A stretch of 64,000 nucleotides of DNA from Methanobacterium bryantii (GCF_002287175.1 NZ_LMVM01000023.1:349970-413969), one strand, 5' to 3'. Counted from the stretch's first letter, positions 18,133 to 26,967 are shown. Program-made: numbers and translations. Notes: generated by a model not told the origin, from the letters alone.

Positions 18133-18270
18133 TAATTTAACCAGATATATTCTGTCACTGCAATGATTTAAATTTAATTCAATAATTTAATCATAAATTG
18201 AAGATAATATACAAAAAAGAAACTTCAACCATTATACCCAAATAATATAACTGAATAAGTAGGGAACATT

Positions 18271-18531
18271 ATGGAATCAAATATCAAGCTTGAAAAACTT
18301 AAAAAAGCTCTCAAACATAGAAATTGTACTGTAAAAAAGCATTCTAATGTTATGGAAATTACATTTGAAAATGAAGGAGATGCGAACTGGTTTGAAAGTA
18401 TTTTTGAGTACTATCAAAGAGAATCTGCAGTATGCTGCCTAATGCCAATAAGGCCAAAAAATGCCCCTTCTAAATTCATATTCAATGTTAAAGACCTGGA
18501 TAAATTCATTGAACTCATAAAAGAAGATTAA
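18271..18531 (+). CDS. hypothetical small protein
   Basis: An 86-residue protein I cannot assign. It starts MESNIKLEKLKKALKHRNC and has a predicted alpha/beta fold with GDANWFESIFEYYQRES and PIRPKNAPSKFIFNV. It lies 23 bases upstream of the flavin reductase on the same strand and may be cotranscribed with it. Confidence 0.6.
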   Translation: MESNIKLEKLKKALKHRNCTVKKHSNVMEITFENEGDANWFESIFEYYQRESAVCCLMPIRPKNAPSKFIFNVKDLDKFIELIKED

Positions 18532-18554
18532 ATTAAATAATTTGGAGAAAAAAT

Positions 18555-19154
18555 ATGAAAGAAAGCATTGGACCAAGAACTCTAGGTTTCCCTACACCTG
18601 TCTTTATAGTGGGCTCATATGACGACAAAGGAAAACCCAATATAATGAATGCTGCCGCTGCAGGTATGTGCTGCCTTGTACCTCCCTGCATATACGTGTC
18701 TCTGCGTGAAGCAACTTACACTTACCATAATATCATGAAAAGGAAAGCATTTACTGTAAGTATTCCCCCTGAAAAATATGTTGTAGAAGCCGATTATTTT
18801 GGACTTACTTCTGGAAAAAAAGCAGATAAATTTGAAGTATCTGGTTTAACTCCAGTTGAAAGCGAACTGGTTGATGCACCTTATGTTAATGAATTTCCAG
18901 TGATACTGGAGTGTAAACTAAAAGAAACTGTCAATTTAGGATCCCACAACATGTTTATCGGAGAGGTTCTGGATTTAAAAGTAGATAAAGAAGTTTTAAT
19001 TGACATAACATCCAAATCAGGGAAAAAATTGAACAGAATAGACCCTGAAAAGTTTTTACCTCTTATTTTCGATTTGTCTACTCGAAATTACTATAAACTT
19101 GGTGAAAAAATAGGCGATGGGTTTTCAGACGGCTCAAAATTGTTAAAAAAATAA
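18555..19154 (+). CDS. flavin reductase family protein, copy 1
   Basis: A 199-residue FMN-binding split-barrel protein. IGPRTLGFPTPVFIVGSYDD starts the barrel and PCIYVSLREATYTYHNI is the FMN contact segment. EADYFGLTSGKKADKFE is typical of archaeal flavoredoxin-like members. It is a paralogue of the gene at 62300-62869. The usual role is flavin reduction or electron transfer with ferredoxin. It has a GGAG site and is convergent with the aldo/keto reductase. Confidence 0.86.
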   Translation: MKESIGPRTLGFPTPVFIVGSYDDKGKPNIMNAAAAGMCCLVPPCIYVSLREATYTYHNIMKRKAFTVSIPPEKYVVEADYFGLTSGKKADKFEVSGLTPVESELVDAPYVNEFPVILECKLKETVNLGSHNMFIGEVLDLKVDKEVLIDITSKSGKKLNRIDPEKFLPLIFDLSTRNYYKLGEKIGDGFSDGSKLLKK

Positions 19155-19171
19155 ATAAAAATTTGATTTTT

Positions 19172-20398
19172 CTAAAACCTTGAGCTTAAAGACATGAAAG
19201 CTCTAAAAACAGGTAAAATTACTGCTTTTCCAATTTTCAGTTTATACTTAAATCCTCTTCCACCCATTTCCTTTGAAACTACTCCTAAAAGTTCTGGAAT
19301 ATCTAGTTTTTGAGGGCACGCCTTTAAACATTTTCCGCAGCCATTACAAAGTCCAGCATGAACCTCACCATCACCCATAATGCCTCCTAACTGGCCTAAA
19401 TAAAGGAAAGAAGCTCTAACTCCTTCATTGAACATGTATTTATGATTGTAAATTTCAAAGCACATGGGAATGTTGACGCCCCTTGGGCAAGGCATACAGT
19501 AGCCGCATCCAGTACAGTCAATTTTCATAAGTTCTTCATAGACGTCTTTAACTTCAGTGTAAAGTTTTAATTCATCTTCAGTGAGTGAATTTGGTAAAAC
19601 TTCATTTGCAACTTTTATATTCTCTTTAACGTGCTTTTCCTCACCCATTCCAGATATAACACATGTAACTTCCGGATGGTTCAAGACCCACCTCAATGCC
19701 CAATCTGCAGGGCTCCTTTTGACATCAGATTTGCCCCATATTTTATCTACATTCTCTGGCACTTCTCCAGCAAGAATTCCACCTTTTAAAGGTTCCATGA
19801 TGAAAACTGCAATTCTTTTTGAGTGGGCATATTTTAAACCTTCAGTACCTGCCTGATTAGTTTCATCTAAATAGTTATACTGAATTAAACATGCATCCCA
19901 ATCATATGCATCTACAATCTCTTTAAATGAGTTAACATTATCATGGAATGAAAAGCCGATGTTTTTTATTTTTCCCTTTGCTTTGGCATCTTCTAAAAAT
20001 TCAAAAACTCCAATTTCTTTTAGTTTTTCAAAGCTGCCTTTACCTAATGAATGAATCAAATAATAATCAATATAATCTGTCTGAAGTTTTTCGAGCTGTA
20101 TTTCAAGATATTTTTCCATATCCTCATATTTTTTAATGAACCATGACGGCATTTTCGTGCAGAGCTTTACCTTCTCTCGGCATTCACCCTGCAGTATCTC
20201 TCCTAAAAATGATTCGCTTGCTCCCCCATGATAAGGATATGCCGTATCAATAAAATTTACTCCATTGTCTATTGAATCATAAACCAGCTTTTTAGCGCTT
20301 TCTTTATCAATCCTACCTGTTTTTGTAGGAAGTCTCATTGCACCAAATCCCAGTGCTGATATTTTATCGCCATTTTTCTCAATTTCTCTCATCTGCAT
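19172..20398 (-). CDS. aldo/keto reductase with C-terminal 4Fe-4S domain
   Basis: A 408-residue protein. The AKR barrel covers about 1-290 (GFGAMRLPT; catalytic aspartate and tyrosine in NFIDTAYPYHGG). The C-terminal ferredoxin part has CTGCGYCMPCPRGVNIP near 297 and CNGCGKCLKACPQ near 355. This architecture is common in methanogens and clostridia and points to a ferredoxin-linked reductase. A 16-bp operator-like site at 20420-20435 matches one before the TetR gene, so TetR probably controls it. Confidence 0.88.
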   Translation of the reverse strand: MQMREIEKNGDKISALGFGAMRLPTKTGRIDKESAKKLVYDSIDNGVNFIDTAYPYHGGASESFLGEILQGECREKVKLCTKMPSWFIKKYEDMEKYLEIQLEKLQTDYIDYYLIHSLGKGSFEKLKEIGVFEFLEDAKAKGKIKNIGFSFHDNVNSFKEIVDAYDWDACLIQYNYLDETNQAGTEGLKYAHSKRIAVFIMEPLKGGILAGEVPENVDKIWGKSDVKRSPADWALRWVLNHPEVTCVISGMGEEKHVKENIKVANEVLPNSLTEDELKLYTEVKDVYEELMKIDCTGCGYCMPCPRGVNIPMCFEIYNHKYMFNEGVRASFLYLGQLGGIMGDGEVHAGLCNGCGKCLKACPQKLDIPELLGVVSKEMGGRGFKYKLKIGKAVILPVFRAFMSLSSRF

Positions 20399-20419
20399 TT
20401 AACTACTCCCATCTATCGA

Positions 20420-20435
20420 TTGACCTGTCAGTCTA
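20420..20435. promoter_or_regulatory. TetR operator, copy 1
   Basis: TTGACCTGTCAGTCTA, read on the minus strand as TAGACTGACAGGTCAA, differs at only two positions from the site at 21048-21063. It lies 22 bases before the aldo/keto reductase start, in the spacer between tetR and that gene. The match between the two spacers suggests one repressor binds both. Confidence 0.7.
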
Positions 20436-20458
20436 ATAATTAAATATATTGAATTTTA

Positions 20459-21019
20459 CTATTTTGAGATTCCATCCCATAAAAGTTCAAAAGCCATGTC
20501 TAAATTTTTTCCATTTAATTTCTCAGGATATTTTTCAAAATGAGTTACCACCGTAACTATATTACCCCAAAAATAATCCATTACCATTTCAAAAGATATT
20601 TCCTTTATTTTTTGTTTTCTAATGCCGTTTTTATAAATTCTGAGCATACTTTCAGCATGCAATTCAACCTGTTCTTTAGTAAGTGAAGTTATATAAGGAG
20701 AACAGTGGAAAGTAAGTATAAATTGAAATTTATAAGGATCATCAACACCAAAACGCACAAATTTAAGCCATAATTCTTTAATATTTTCTTTAAATGTTTT
20801 TTTATCGTCGTAATGTTCGCTGACTTCACACAACATGCTTTCTTTGGTATATAAATATAGACGATTTATAAGTTCTTCTTTAGTTTTAAAATAGTGGAAT
20901 AGAGTCCCTGTAGCAACACCTGCTGTTTTTGCAATCTCCGCAGTGGAAGTTCCATGAAATCCCCTTTCAACAAAAAGTTTTAGGGATGCATCCAGTATTT
21001 TCTGTTCTTTTTCTTTCAA
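20459..21019 (-). CDS. TetR/AcrR family regulator
   Basis: A 186-residue repressor. The HTH lies in SLKLFVERGFHGTSTAEIAK followed by AGVATGTLFHYFKTKEEL. The C-terminal ligand domain is variable and aromatic-rich. The likely start is TTG at 21019, six bases after GGGTG; an upstream TTG at 21034 is also in frame. It sits upstream of the aldo/keto reductase on the same strand, with matching operators before both genes, which fits self-repression plus control of the reductase. Confidence 0.87.
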   Translation of the reverse strand: MKEKEQKILDASLKLFVERGFHGTSTAEIAKTAGVATGTLFHYFKTKEELINRLYLYTKESMLCEVSEHYDDKKTFKENIKELWLKFVRFGVDDPYKFQFILTFHCSPYITSLTKEQVELHAESMLRIYKNGIRKQKIKEISFEMVMDYFWGNIVTVVTHFEKYPEKLNGKNLDMAFELLWDGISK

Positions 21020-21047
21020 AGTAACACCCTGCAAATTAATCTATTTA

Positions 21048-21063
21048 TAGACTGATTAGTCAA
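21048..21063. promoter_or_regulatory. TetR operator, copy 2
   Basis: TAGACTGATTAGTCAA contains the perfect palindrome GACTGATTAGTC core (GACT-GATT-AGTC arms) and matches 20420-20435 in 14 of 16 positions. It lies about 29 bases upstream of the TetR start, where a bound repressor would block transcription. Confidence 0.7.
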
Positions 21064-21454
21064 TTTACTATTTAAAAGTTGTGATCTGCAAGTTTGTATA
21101 AAATCATAAATAAATTTATAAAAAATAAAATGTCTAATCACACTTAAATTTGTTGAATACATTTGATTATGGGTACTATCTTATAACAAGTTTGAATTAA
21201 GTCCCCAATTCATTAATTTTTTATCTAAAATGAGAGTTTTTATTGGTTAGATTTGGTAATGATTTGGGCATATCTATTTAATAGATTATAAATAATAAAA
21301 GATATATATTAACTATGAAAAATTTTCATTTTAGCGGCCAAAAATCAGGATATAAAATGAGAAATTTTCAAGTTATAATCAATAACTAAATATATTTCAA
21401 TATAATATATTAAAATTCATTCAAATTATTTAAACAAATAATTAGGAGGAAAAA
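21064..21454. promoter_or_regulatory. leader region with long inverted repeat before the NYN gene
   Basis: No gene is supported. An imperfect inverted repeat joins 21317-21333 and 21353-21369 (15 of 17 positions pair) around a 19-base loop that contains GCGGCC. It lies about 85 bases upstream of the NYN gene and could be a 5' leader structure. GATATATATTAAC at 21301 is a candidate TATA region for that transcript. Confidence 0.4.
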
Positions 21455-21949
21455 ATGCGCAATCTAGAAAAATTAAGTTCATTTAAACAGTATATTCCAT
21501 TAACTAGAAAATCCAATGAACGAAATATTGGACTGCTGGTAGATGGACCAAATATGCTCAGAAATGAATTCCATCTGGATCTAGAAATGATAAAAGAGAT
21601 AGTATCAGAAAACGGTACAATAAAGGTTGCAAAGGTTCTTATGAACCAGTATGCTTCAGATAAGCTTATAGAAGCTGTAGTAAATCAAGGTTTTACTCCC
21701 ATAATAGTAGCAGGAGATGTAGATGTTCAACTTGCGGTAGAAGCTTTCGAACTTGTTTATAATCCTAATATTGATGTTATTGCTCTTATGACTCGTAATG
21801 CAGACTTTTTACCATTAATAAACATCGCTAAAGAAAATGGGAAAGAAACTATGGTAATTGGAGCCGAACCTGGTTTCAGTGTAGCCTTAAAAAATTCAGC
21901 AGATAGTGCAATAGTCTTGAATACCCAACCAACTCCTGAAACTGCCTAA
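21455..21949 (+). CDS. NYN domain RNase-like protein (TIGR00288 type)
   Basis: A 164-residue protein of the PIN-like NYN fold. The first acidic motif is IGLLVDGPNMLRNE, the second is AGDVDVQLAVEAF, and the third is ALMTRNADFLPLI. These acidic residues form the predicted metal-binding nuclease site. It belongs to the archaeal branch once listed as TIGR00288, of unknown substrate, possibly RNA processing. AGGAGG is six bases before the ATG. Confidence 0.85.
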   Translation: MRNLEKLSSFKQYIPLTRKSNERNIGLLVDGPNMLRNEFHLDLEMIKEIVSENGTIKVAKVLMNQYASDKLIEAVVNQGFTPIIVAGDVDVQLAVEAFELVYNPNIDVIALMTRNADFLPLINIAKENGKETMVIGAEPGFSVALKNSADSAIVLNTQPTPETA

Positions 21950-22119
21950 AATTCACCTTTTATCATTTTACCTATTCACTGCAAAGTGAAATATTTTTAT
22001 CTTTTTAAATAGGTAGATCCTGGAATTTATTCATAAAATCTTTTTTTAATTTTTAAATAAAATACATAATCCACTTTTCAATTTATGGAAAACCATTCCC
22101 CTAAATTCAGAGGACTAAT

Positions 22120-22671
22120 ATGATTTATCTAAAAGAAGCAGTACTGCAAAACAGAAAAAAAATTTACGACTGACTTTATTTTTCAGATTTTTCCTCTTTT
22201 TTAAATGAATTACAATCTTCTAGCCAAATTCCTTCACCCCCCGAATTTAAAGAAGATTATGAAGACTTCTTTTTTGAAAGTTCTAATCCAGAAAAAGGAC
22301 AGGGATACATTATAATTATTAATGAAGATGAAGAAGAAGAAATAGGGTTTATATCTTATACCTCCTTTCATTTAATGAACGGAATTGCCGAACTGGATAT
22401 ATGGCTTAAATCACTTAATTATACAGGCAAAGGGTATGGAACATCTGCTTTAAAGAATTTAAGTGAGAAATTATTCAATGAAGGATTTCATACTTTGATT
22501 ATAAGGCCTTGTGCAAAAAATATTCGAGCGGTAAATTCATATAAAAAAGCAGGATTTGTTGAATCTGTTTTTGAACCTGAAAAATATTATAAAAAAGAAT
22601 ATATCGACAAATATGCACCTGGAGATTGCAAAGATGGTGAAGATATATTTATGGTGTTAAAAAATATTTAA
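22120..22671 (+). pseudogene. GNAT acetyltransferase gene with in-frame TGA
   Basis: The frame from the ATG at 22120 reads MIYLKEAVLQNRKKIYD, then TGA at 22171-22173, then LYFSDFSSFLNELQ and continues to 22671. The acetyl-CoA region is LNYTGKGYGTSALKNL followed by IRPCAKNIRAVNSYKKAGF. At the TGA position a tryptophan (TGG) fits the sequence, so one base change made the stop. An ATG at 22375 would give only the last 98 residues and lacks strand 1. It is probably a pseudogene or a restart product. Confidence 0.8.
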
Positions 22672-22774
22672 AATAATTTTGCCAATATTTTTAACAATAA
22701 AACTTTTAATTCAGTTTAATCTAATACTTATTGACAGCAGTTTTGCGGAGCAATCCACCTGCTCAAAAATCAAG

Positions 22775-22859
<85 letters not shown>

Positions 22860-22929
22860 TGATTTCCTTTTAAAATGAAACTAAATATGTAATTATTCCA
22901 TAATTTATATGGCTAATTTAAAGGAGTGC

Positions 22930-23181
22930 CTACTTTTTTGGCATTTCCACTCCATATTTGGCTAAAGATCTTGCAATTGCATAAGTTGCTATGAGAGCTA
23001 TGATAGTTACAATTACAGCATAGATAAAGAGTCCCATGAGCGCATTACCTGTGCCTATATATAAAAGGATCAAAGCTTGTATTGCCTGGTTCCATGCAAG
23101 AGCTGCAATTAAACCAAATGCTGCAGTGATCAAAGCAGCAAATGTTTGCAGAAATAATTTTTTTGAATCATCACTGTCCAT
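22930..23181 (-). CDS. DUF5654 family small membrane protein
   Basis: An 83-residue protein with two membrane helices: TFAALITAAFGLIAALAWNQ and a later YAVIVTIIALIATYAIA. This matches DUF5654, common in archaea, function unknown. The start at 23181 follows GGGAGGT by six bases. A second copy at 24125-24425 is broken by an inserted palindrome. Confidence 0.75.
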   Translation of the reverse strand: MDSDDSKKLFLQTFAALITAAFGLIAALAWNQAIQALILLYIGTGNALMGLFIYAVIVTIIALIATYAIARSLAKYGVEMPKK

Positions 23182-23375
23182 CCAATTACCTCCCATTTTT
23201 TTAGTAATAATAATTATATAACTAATATTATTTATTTTTAATTGAGCTAAAAGAAGTCATTTATAAAAAAAAGGACATCATGAAAAGTACAGATAATTTA
23301 CATCTAATATTGGAATTTAAGAGGATTGCTAATTTTCGGCAGATTTATATTACTAAATAATCATAGAAAAATAAT

Positions 23376-24023
23376 ATGAATGCCATAATAACGATCCTGA
23401 TAGTCATTTTAGTAATTTTTATTTTATGGCAGGTAATTATAAGGATTTTAAGACGGTATCTTGATTTTCCAGCCCCTGCATTTATCGGTAATTTTTTAGA
23501 TAGTGATTTTAGAAGGAAAATGCAGTCTCCAGATAAAATAATTAGTAGAAGTGGAATAAAAGAAGGAATGAAAGCTCTAGAAGTTGGATGCGGCAGCGGC
23601 GCATTTACAACATTTGTGGCAAGAGCTGTAGGAGATAAAGGTGAAATATTTGCACTAGATATACAACCAAAGATGTTAAAACAGATAGAAACTAAACTAA
23701 AACGACCTGAAAATAAGGATATCAAAAATATCCACCTAATTAATGGAGATGCACTCAATATGCCTTTTGAAGACAACACTTTTGATCTTATATACAGCAT
23801 AACAGTTTTTCAAGAGCTGCCCGATAAAAATAAAGCATTAAAAGAGATGAAAAGAGTTTTAAAACCTGATGGGATTCTCTCAATTACCGAATTTTTACCA
23901 GATCCAGATTATCCTCTTAAATCTACCACCGTTAAAATGGGCACGAGTGAAGGGTTTATTCTAAATGATGTTGAAGGAAGTTTCTGGAACTATACTGCAA
24001 GGTTCATAAAACCACATAATTAA
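23376..24023 (+). CDS. membrane-anchored class I SAM methyltransferase
   Basis: A 215-residue protein. One N-terminal membrane helix (about 4-24) is followed by a class I methyltransferase domain. Motif I is ALEVGCGSGAFTTF near residue 71, the acidic end of strand 2 is in IFALDIQP, and motif IV is DLIYSITVFQELPDK. It resembles UbiE/Met11-like enzymes acting on a membrane-associated substrate. It sits between the two DUF5654 genes. Confidence 0.83.
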   Translation: MNAIITILIVILVIFILWQVIIRILRRYLDFPAPAFIGNFLDSDFRRKMQSPDKIISRSGIKEGMKALEVGCGSGAFTTFVARAVGDKGEIFALDIQPKMLKQIETKLKRPENKDIKNIHLINGDALNMPFEDNTFDLIYSITVFQELPDKNKALKEMKRVLKPDGILSITEFLPDPDYPLKSTTVKMGTSEGFILNDVEGSFWNYTARFIKPHN

Positions 24024-24124
24024 TTCATTAGCAAAGTTAAAGTTCAATTCACTGAAATAATACCTTTTATAAATATTCAGGCCCATCAAATACATTAAAA
24101 ATAAAACAAAGTTTAAATATCATT

Positions 24125-24425
24125 TTATTTCTTATTAAGTTCCATCCCATACCTCGATAAAGCCCTTGCGATCATATAGGTAATTAAAATAGCTATAACT
24201 GTAACAATTATCGCATATACAAATAATCCCATTAATTCATTACCTGATTTGAAAAATTGGGCAATCAAAGCTTTAATAGCTTCATTCCAGGCAAGAGCTG
24301 CAATTAAACCAAATGCTGCAGTGATCAAAGCCGGGAAAAACTTAAGTTTTTTCGGCCCCAAACACGAAGTGTTTAATGGCAGCGAATGTTTCAAGGAATA
24401 ATTTCTTTGCATCTACTTCTCCCAT
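24125..24425 (-). pseudogene. DUF5654 gene split by a palindromic insertion
   Basis: A strong site (GAGGAGG) and ATG at 24425 open the frame MGEVDAKKLFLETFAA, which matches the intact paralogue at 22930-23181. About 49 bases of foreign sequence (24329-24377) follow, with an in-frame TAA. The protein text then resumes as LITAAFGLIAALAWNEAIKAL and ends in MELNKK at 24125. The insert length is not a multiple of three, so the gene is dead unless it is skipped. A minus-strand frame starting near 24412 is an artefact of the insert. Confidence 0.8.
24329..24377 (-). repeat. 49-bp palindromic insertion
   Basis: On the minus strand the insert begins ATTAAACACTTCGTGTTT (AAACAC and GTGTTT pair) and continues into GCCGAAAAAACTTAAG and TTTTTTCCCGGC, which form a near-perfect hairpin centred on CTTAAG. 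The beginning matches the 7.6-kb element. The exact insertion point is known because the intact paralogue at 22.9 kb shows the uninterrupted gene. Confidence 0.7.
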
Positions 24426-24805
24426 GTACGTCCTCCTCAAATGGATTAAATGATAATGATTCCCCAAACATATATACTATTCTATGAATAAAAATCAAAT
24501 ATTGCTTTTGACATCTAAATCCTGCCATTTTAACTTATATCTTTGAAAGTAAAGTGCAAATTATTTATCGCCATCTAGAATAAATTTCAACTGAAACTAT
24601 CCCACCAAGTTTTAAAATACTATTTTTTTATTGTAAAAGTAATGTATTGTCTTTATTTACATCTAAAAAATAGGCACATACCCCCATTTCAAATTAGATT
24701 AGTTTTCAGGTGCTCTTACATAAATGAGTATCCTTATGAGATTCATATTTACAGTACATGTTCCAAAAGCTAATTTAAAAATATAAGCCTATTTAGAGGC
24801 GTTTT
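24426..24805. other. intergenic stretch
   Basis: I see no gene, hairpin or repeat here. Only AT-rich sequence serves as promoter region for the two divergent flanking genes. Confidence 0.5.
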
Positions 24806-25261
24806 ATGGAAATAAAATTTAAAAATATCAAAGAAAGGCAAGTGGCATATATAATAGCAACCGGACGTGCCCATATACCCCACATTTTTGGTGAATTAAT
24901 GGATTACATTACAAAAAACAATATATCAACTATTGAACATTATTACTGTACCTTCTTTAACAACACCCTCGATGTAGACCATGAAGAGTTACATTATGAA
25001 ATAGGGATCCCCCTCACTGGAGATGTACCTGGAGAAGGGAGGATACAAATTAAAAAAATACCTGGAAATCAGGTTGTGTCAACCATACATAAAGGCAGTT
25101 ATAATCAAATGAATCATGTCTACCACACTTTACTTGAGCACTCCATTAAAAATGGATACATAATATCCGGACCTGCTACTGAGATTTATATTAAAGGCAC
25201 ACCTGAAGTTTCAAGAAATGAAGTCTCAGTGGAAGTGCGTTTTCCTGTAATTAAAAAGTAA
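24806..25261 (+). CDS. GyrI-like effector-binding protein, copy 1
   Basis: A 151-residue single-domain GyrI-like protein (the AraC effector-binding or SOUL-like fold). The motif HYEIGIPLTGDVPGEGRI is near residue 65 and IKGTPEVSRNEVSVEVRFPV closes the domain. Such proteins bind hydrophobic ligands or hydrolyse small molecules; the ligand is unknown. It has no DNA-binding domain. It is the most divergent of three tandem copies (24.8-26.4 kb). Confidence 0.84.
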   Translation: MEIKFKNIKERQVAYIIATGRAHIPHIFGELMDYITKNNISTIEHYYCTFFNNTLDVDHEELHYEIGIPLTGDVPGEGRIQIKKIPGNQVVSTIHKGSYNQMNHVYHTLLEHSIKNGYIISGPATEIYIKGTPEVSRNEVSVEVRFPVIKK

Positions 25262-25456
25262 ATATGCATTTATTACAGTTGTTTTTCATTTAATACAAAC
25301 TAATAAATCCATTTAGCTAATTAAGCATGATATTATGCTTATTTCAATATTTAGTAGTTCTCATATGCTCTTACCAAACCTATATTTCTATTATCCACAT
25401 ACTTGTTATAAAGTAATAAATGCTTTATTTTAAAGAAATTATCAGGAAGTGCCGTT

Positions 25457-25915
25457 ATGAAAATGGAAATTAAGGATATAGAAGAAAAGAAAACAGCTTA
25501 TGTATCTGTAACAGGTCCTTATGACCAGTTGCCAGAACTTTTTGGTGAAGTAGTTGGTTACGTTATGAAAGAAAATTTACAGATCATAGAACATCCCTAT
25601 GGCATATTTATGAATAGCCCACTAGAGGTAGCTCCAGAAGAACTACAATATGAAGTAGGAATAGCATTTATAGGAGATGCAAATGGCGAAAGTAGAGTTA
25701 AAATTAAAGAAATCCCTGCCCATCAGGCCGTTTCAACAGTATATAAAGGACCATATGGACAAGCTGCACAAATATATCAAGCTTTAATAAAATATGCTGA
25801 TGAAAACGGTTATAATATAGCAGGGGCAGTTAAAGAAATATACATGAACAACCCTATGGAAGTATCAGAGGACGAGTTACTTACTGAAGTTCAGTTTCCA
25901 GTGATGAAAAAATAG
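25457..25915 (+). CDS. GyrI-like effector-binding protein, copy 2
   Basis: A 152-residue paralogue of the neighbours, with YEVGIAFIGDANGESRVKI, STVYKGPYGQAAQIYQAL and the closing ELLTEVQFPVMKK. The first in-frame ATG (25457) follows AGGAAGTG. It is 38 bases upstream of copy 3 and probably cotranscribed with it. Confidence 0.85.
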   Translation: MKMEIKDIEEKKTAYVSVTGPYDQLPELFGEVVGYVMKENLQIIEHPYGIFMNSPLEVAPEELQYEVGIAFIGDANGESRVKIKEIPAHQAVSTVYKGPYGQAAQIYQALIKYADENGYNIAGAVKEIYMNNPMEVSEDELLTEVQFPVMKK

Positions 25916-25953
25916 TTACATAAGCAAGTCAATAGTTTACTGGAGGACTAATT

Positions 25954-26415
25954 ATGGAAGTAGAAGAGAAAAGAATTAAAGATACACAAGTAGCTTTTAT
26001 GAGGTACAAAGGTGGTTATGAGAAGATTCCCGAACTTATTGCAGAAACAGTGCAATGGGTAACAGACAAAGGATTGAATATGACTGGAATGATTTATGGG
26101 GCTTATTTTAACAGCCCTGAAGATGTACCCCCAGAACAACTGCGTTATGAAATAGGTGCTTCCTTCGAGGGTAATGCGGAAGATGAAGGAAAAGTAATGG
26201 TTAAAATAATTCCAGAACATAGCGTAATTGCAACACTTCATAAAGGACCTTATACCGAAGTTGGGCCTGTAATTCGCGGATTAGCAGGATATGCAGATAA
26301 AAATGGGTATGATATAATAGGGCCTGTTACAGAAGTTTATCTTAACGACCCGAATGAAACTGAACCAGGTGAATTGCTCACTGAAGTGCAGTTTCCAGTA
26401 ATTAAAATAGGATAA
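25954..26415 (+). CDS. GyrI-like effector-binding protein, copy 3
   Basis: A 153-residue paralogue, with YEIGASFEGNAEDEGKVMV, ATLHKGPYTEVGPVIRGL and ELLTEVQFPVIKIG. GGAGG lies seven bases before the ATG. Copies 2 and 3 share the ELLTEVQFPV end, which suggests they separated most recently. All three keep the conserved central glutamate. Confidence 0.85.
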   Translation: MEVEEKRIKDTQVAFMRYKGGYEKIPELIAETVQWVTDKGLNMTGMIYGAYFNSPEDVPPEQLRYEIGASFEGNAEDEGKVMVKIIPEHSVIATLHKGPYTEVGPVIRGLAGYADKNGYDIIGPVTEVYLNDPNETEPGELLTEVQFPVIKIG

Positions 26416-26471
26416 ATAACCTTTGAATTTAGTCAACTCTAATTTTCTTTTATTTATGGTGGAAATATATT

Positions 26472-26655
26472 CTACAATCTAAATTTCTCTGTCCTGCAAA
26501 ATTCCACTATTTCTTTTTCAATAATTTCCCAGTATGGATTTTCAGGAAATAAATTTCCCCATATTTTGATCCTCTCTCTGGGACTAAATCCGGAGCATTT
26601 ATCTTCATATCGATGAATTCTCCTATTTTTCTTTATGTCAAGTAAACCTCTTCAT
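26472..26655 (-). pseudogene. remnant of a protein-coding gene
   Basis: On the minus strand a frame of about 60 codons reads KNRRIHRYEDKCSGFSPRER, then IKIWGNLFPENPYWEIIEKE and ends in FCRTEKFRL at 26472. There is no start codon: a TGA closes the frame upstream. It reads like the genuine C-terminal end of a lost gene. I do not recognise the family. Confidence 0.45.
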
Positions 26656-26839
26656 AAAACACGCATAACAAAAAATACATTCATTATTACAACCAACATA
26701 AATATTAGCTCATAATCTGCAATTGGAATTCCTGTTTTTGAATGTTTGATTTTGTTTTTATTTCTCCAATTATCATATTCAAATTATTTAAGATAATATT
26801 AATTCGTTCATGTCTTGAATATTGTAAAATCAAAGCTTA

Positions 26840-26967
26840 CGAATTTTCAATTCGTGCCCCAAAAATTCAAAGCCAACAAACATGAAGTGTTTGTGGCCCC
26901 GAAATTCTACGAATATCGAGGGAATTTTTGAGGGATTTTACACCGTGAAAATATTTTCAATTTTCAC
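26840..26967. repeat. palindromic element cluster
   Basis: Three hairpins lie in a row: CGAATT-TTC-AATTCG (26840-26854), GCCAACAAACA paired with TGTTTGTGGC (26872-26897) and GTGAAAAT paired with ATTTTCAC (26945-26967). The middle one contains AAACATGAAGTGTTT, close to the AAACACTTCGTGTTT of the 24.3-kb insert and the 57.7-kb cluster. The surrounding 26416-27161 gap otherwise holds only the gene remnant at 26.5 kb. Confidence 0.55.

Noticed and set aside
22171..22173. TGA read as selenocysteine in the GNAT gene
   Set aside because: Tryptophan is expected at this position, no SECIS-like structure is apparent and GNAT enzymes are not selenoproteins.
24125..24412. Intact 95-residue gene starting near 24412
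   Set aside because: The N-terminal 28 residues come from the palindromic insert in a different frame, and the true start with a strong binding site is at 24425.
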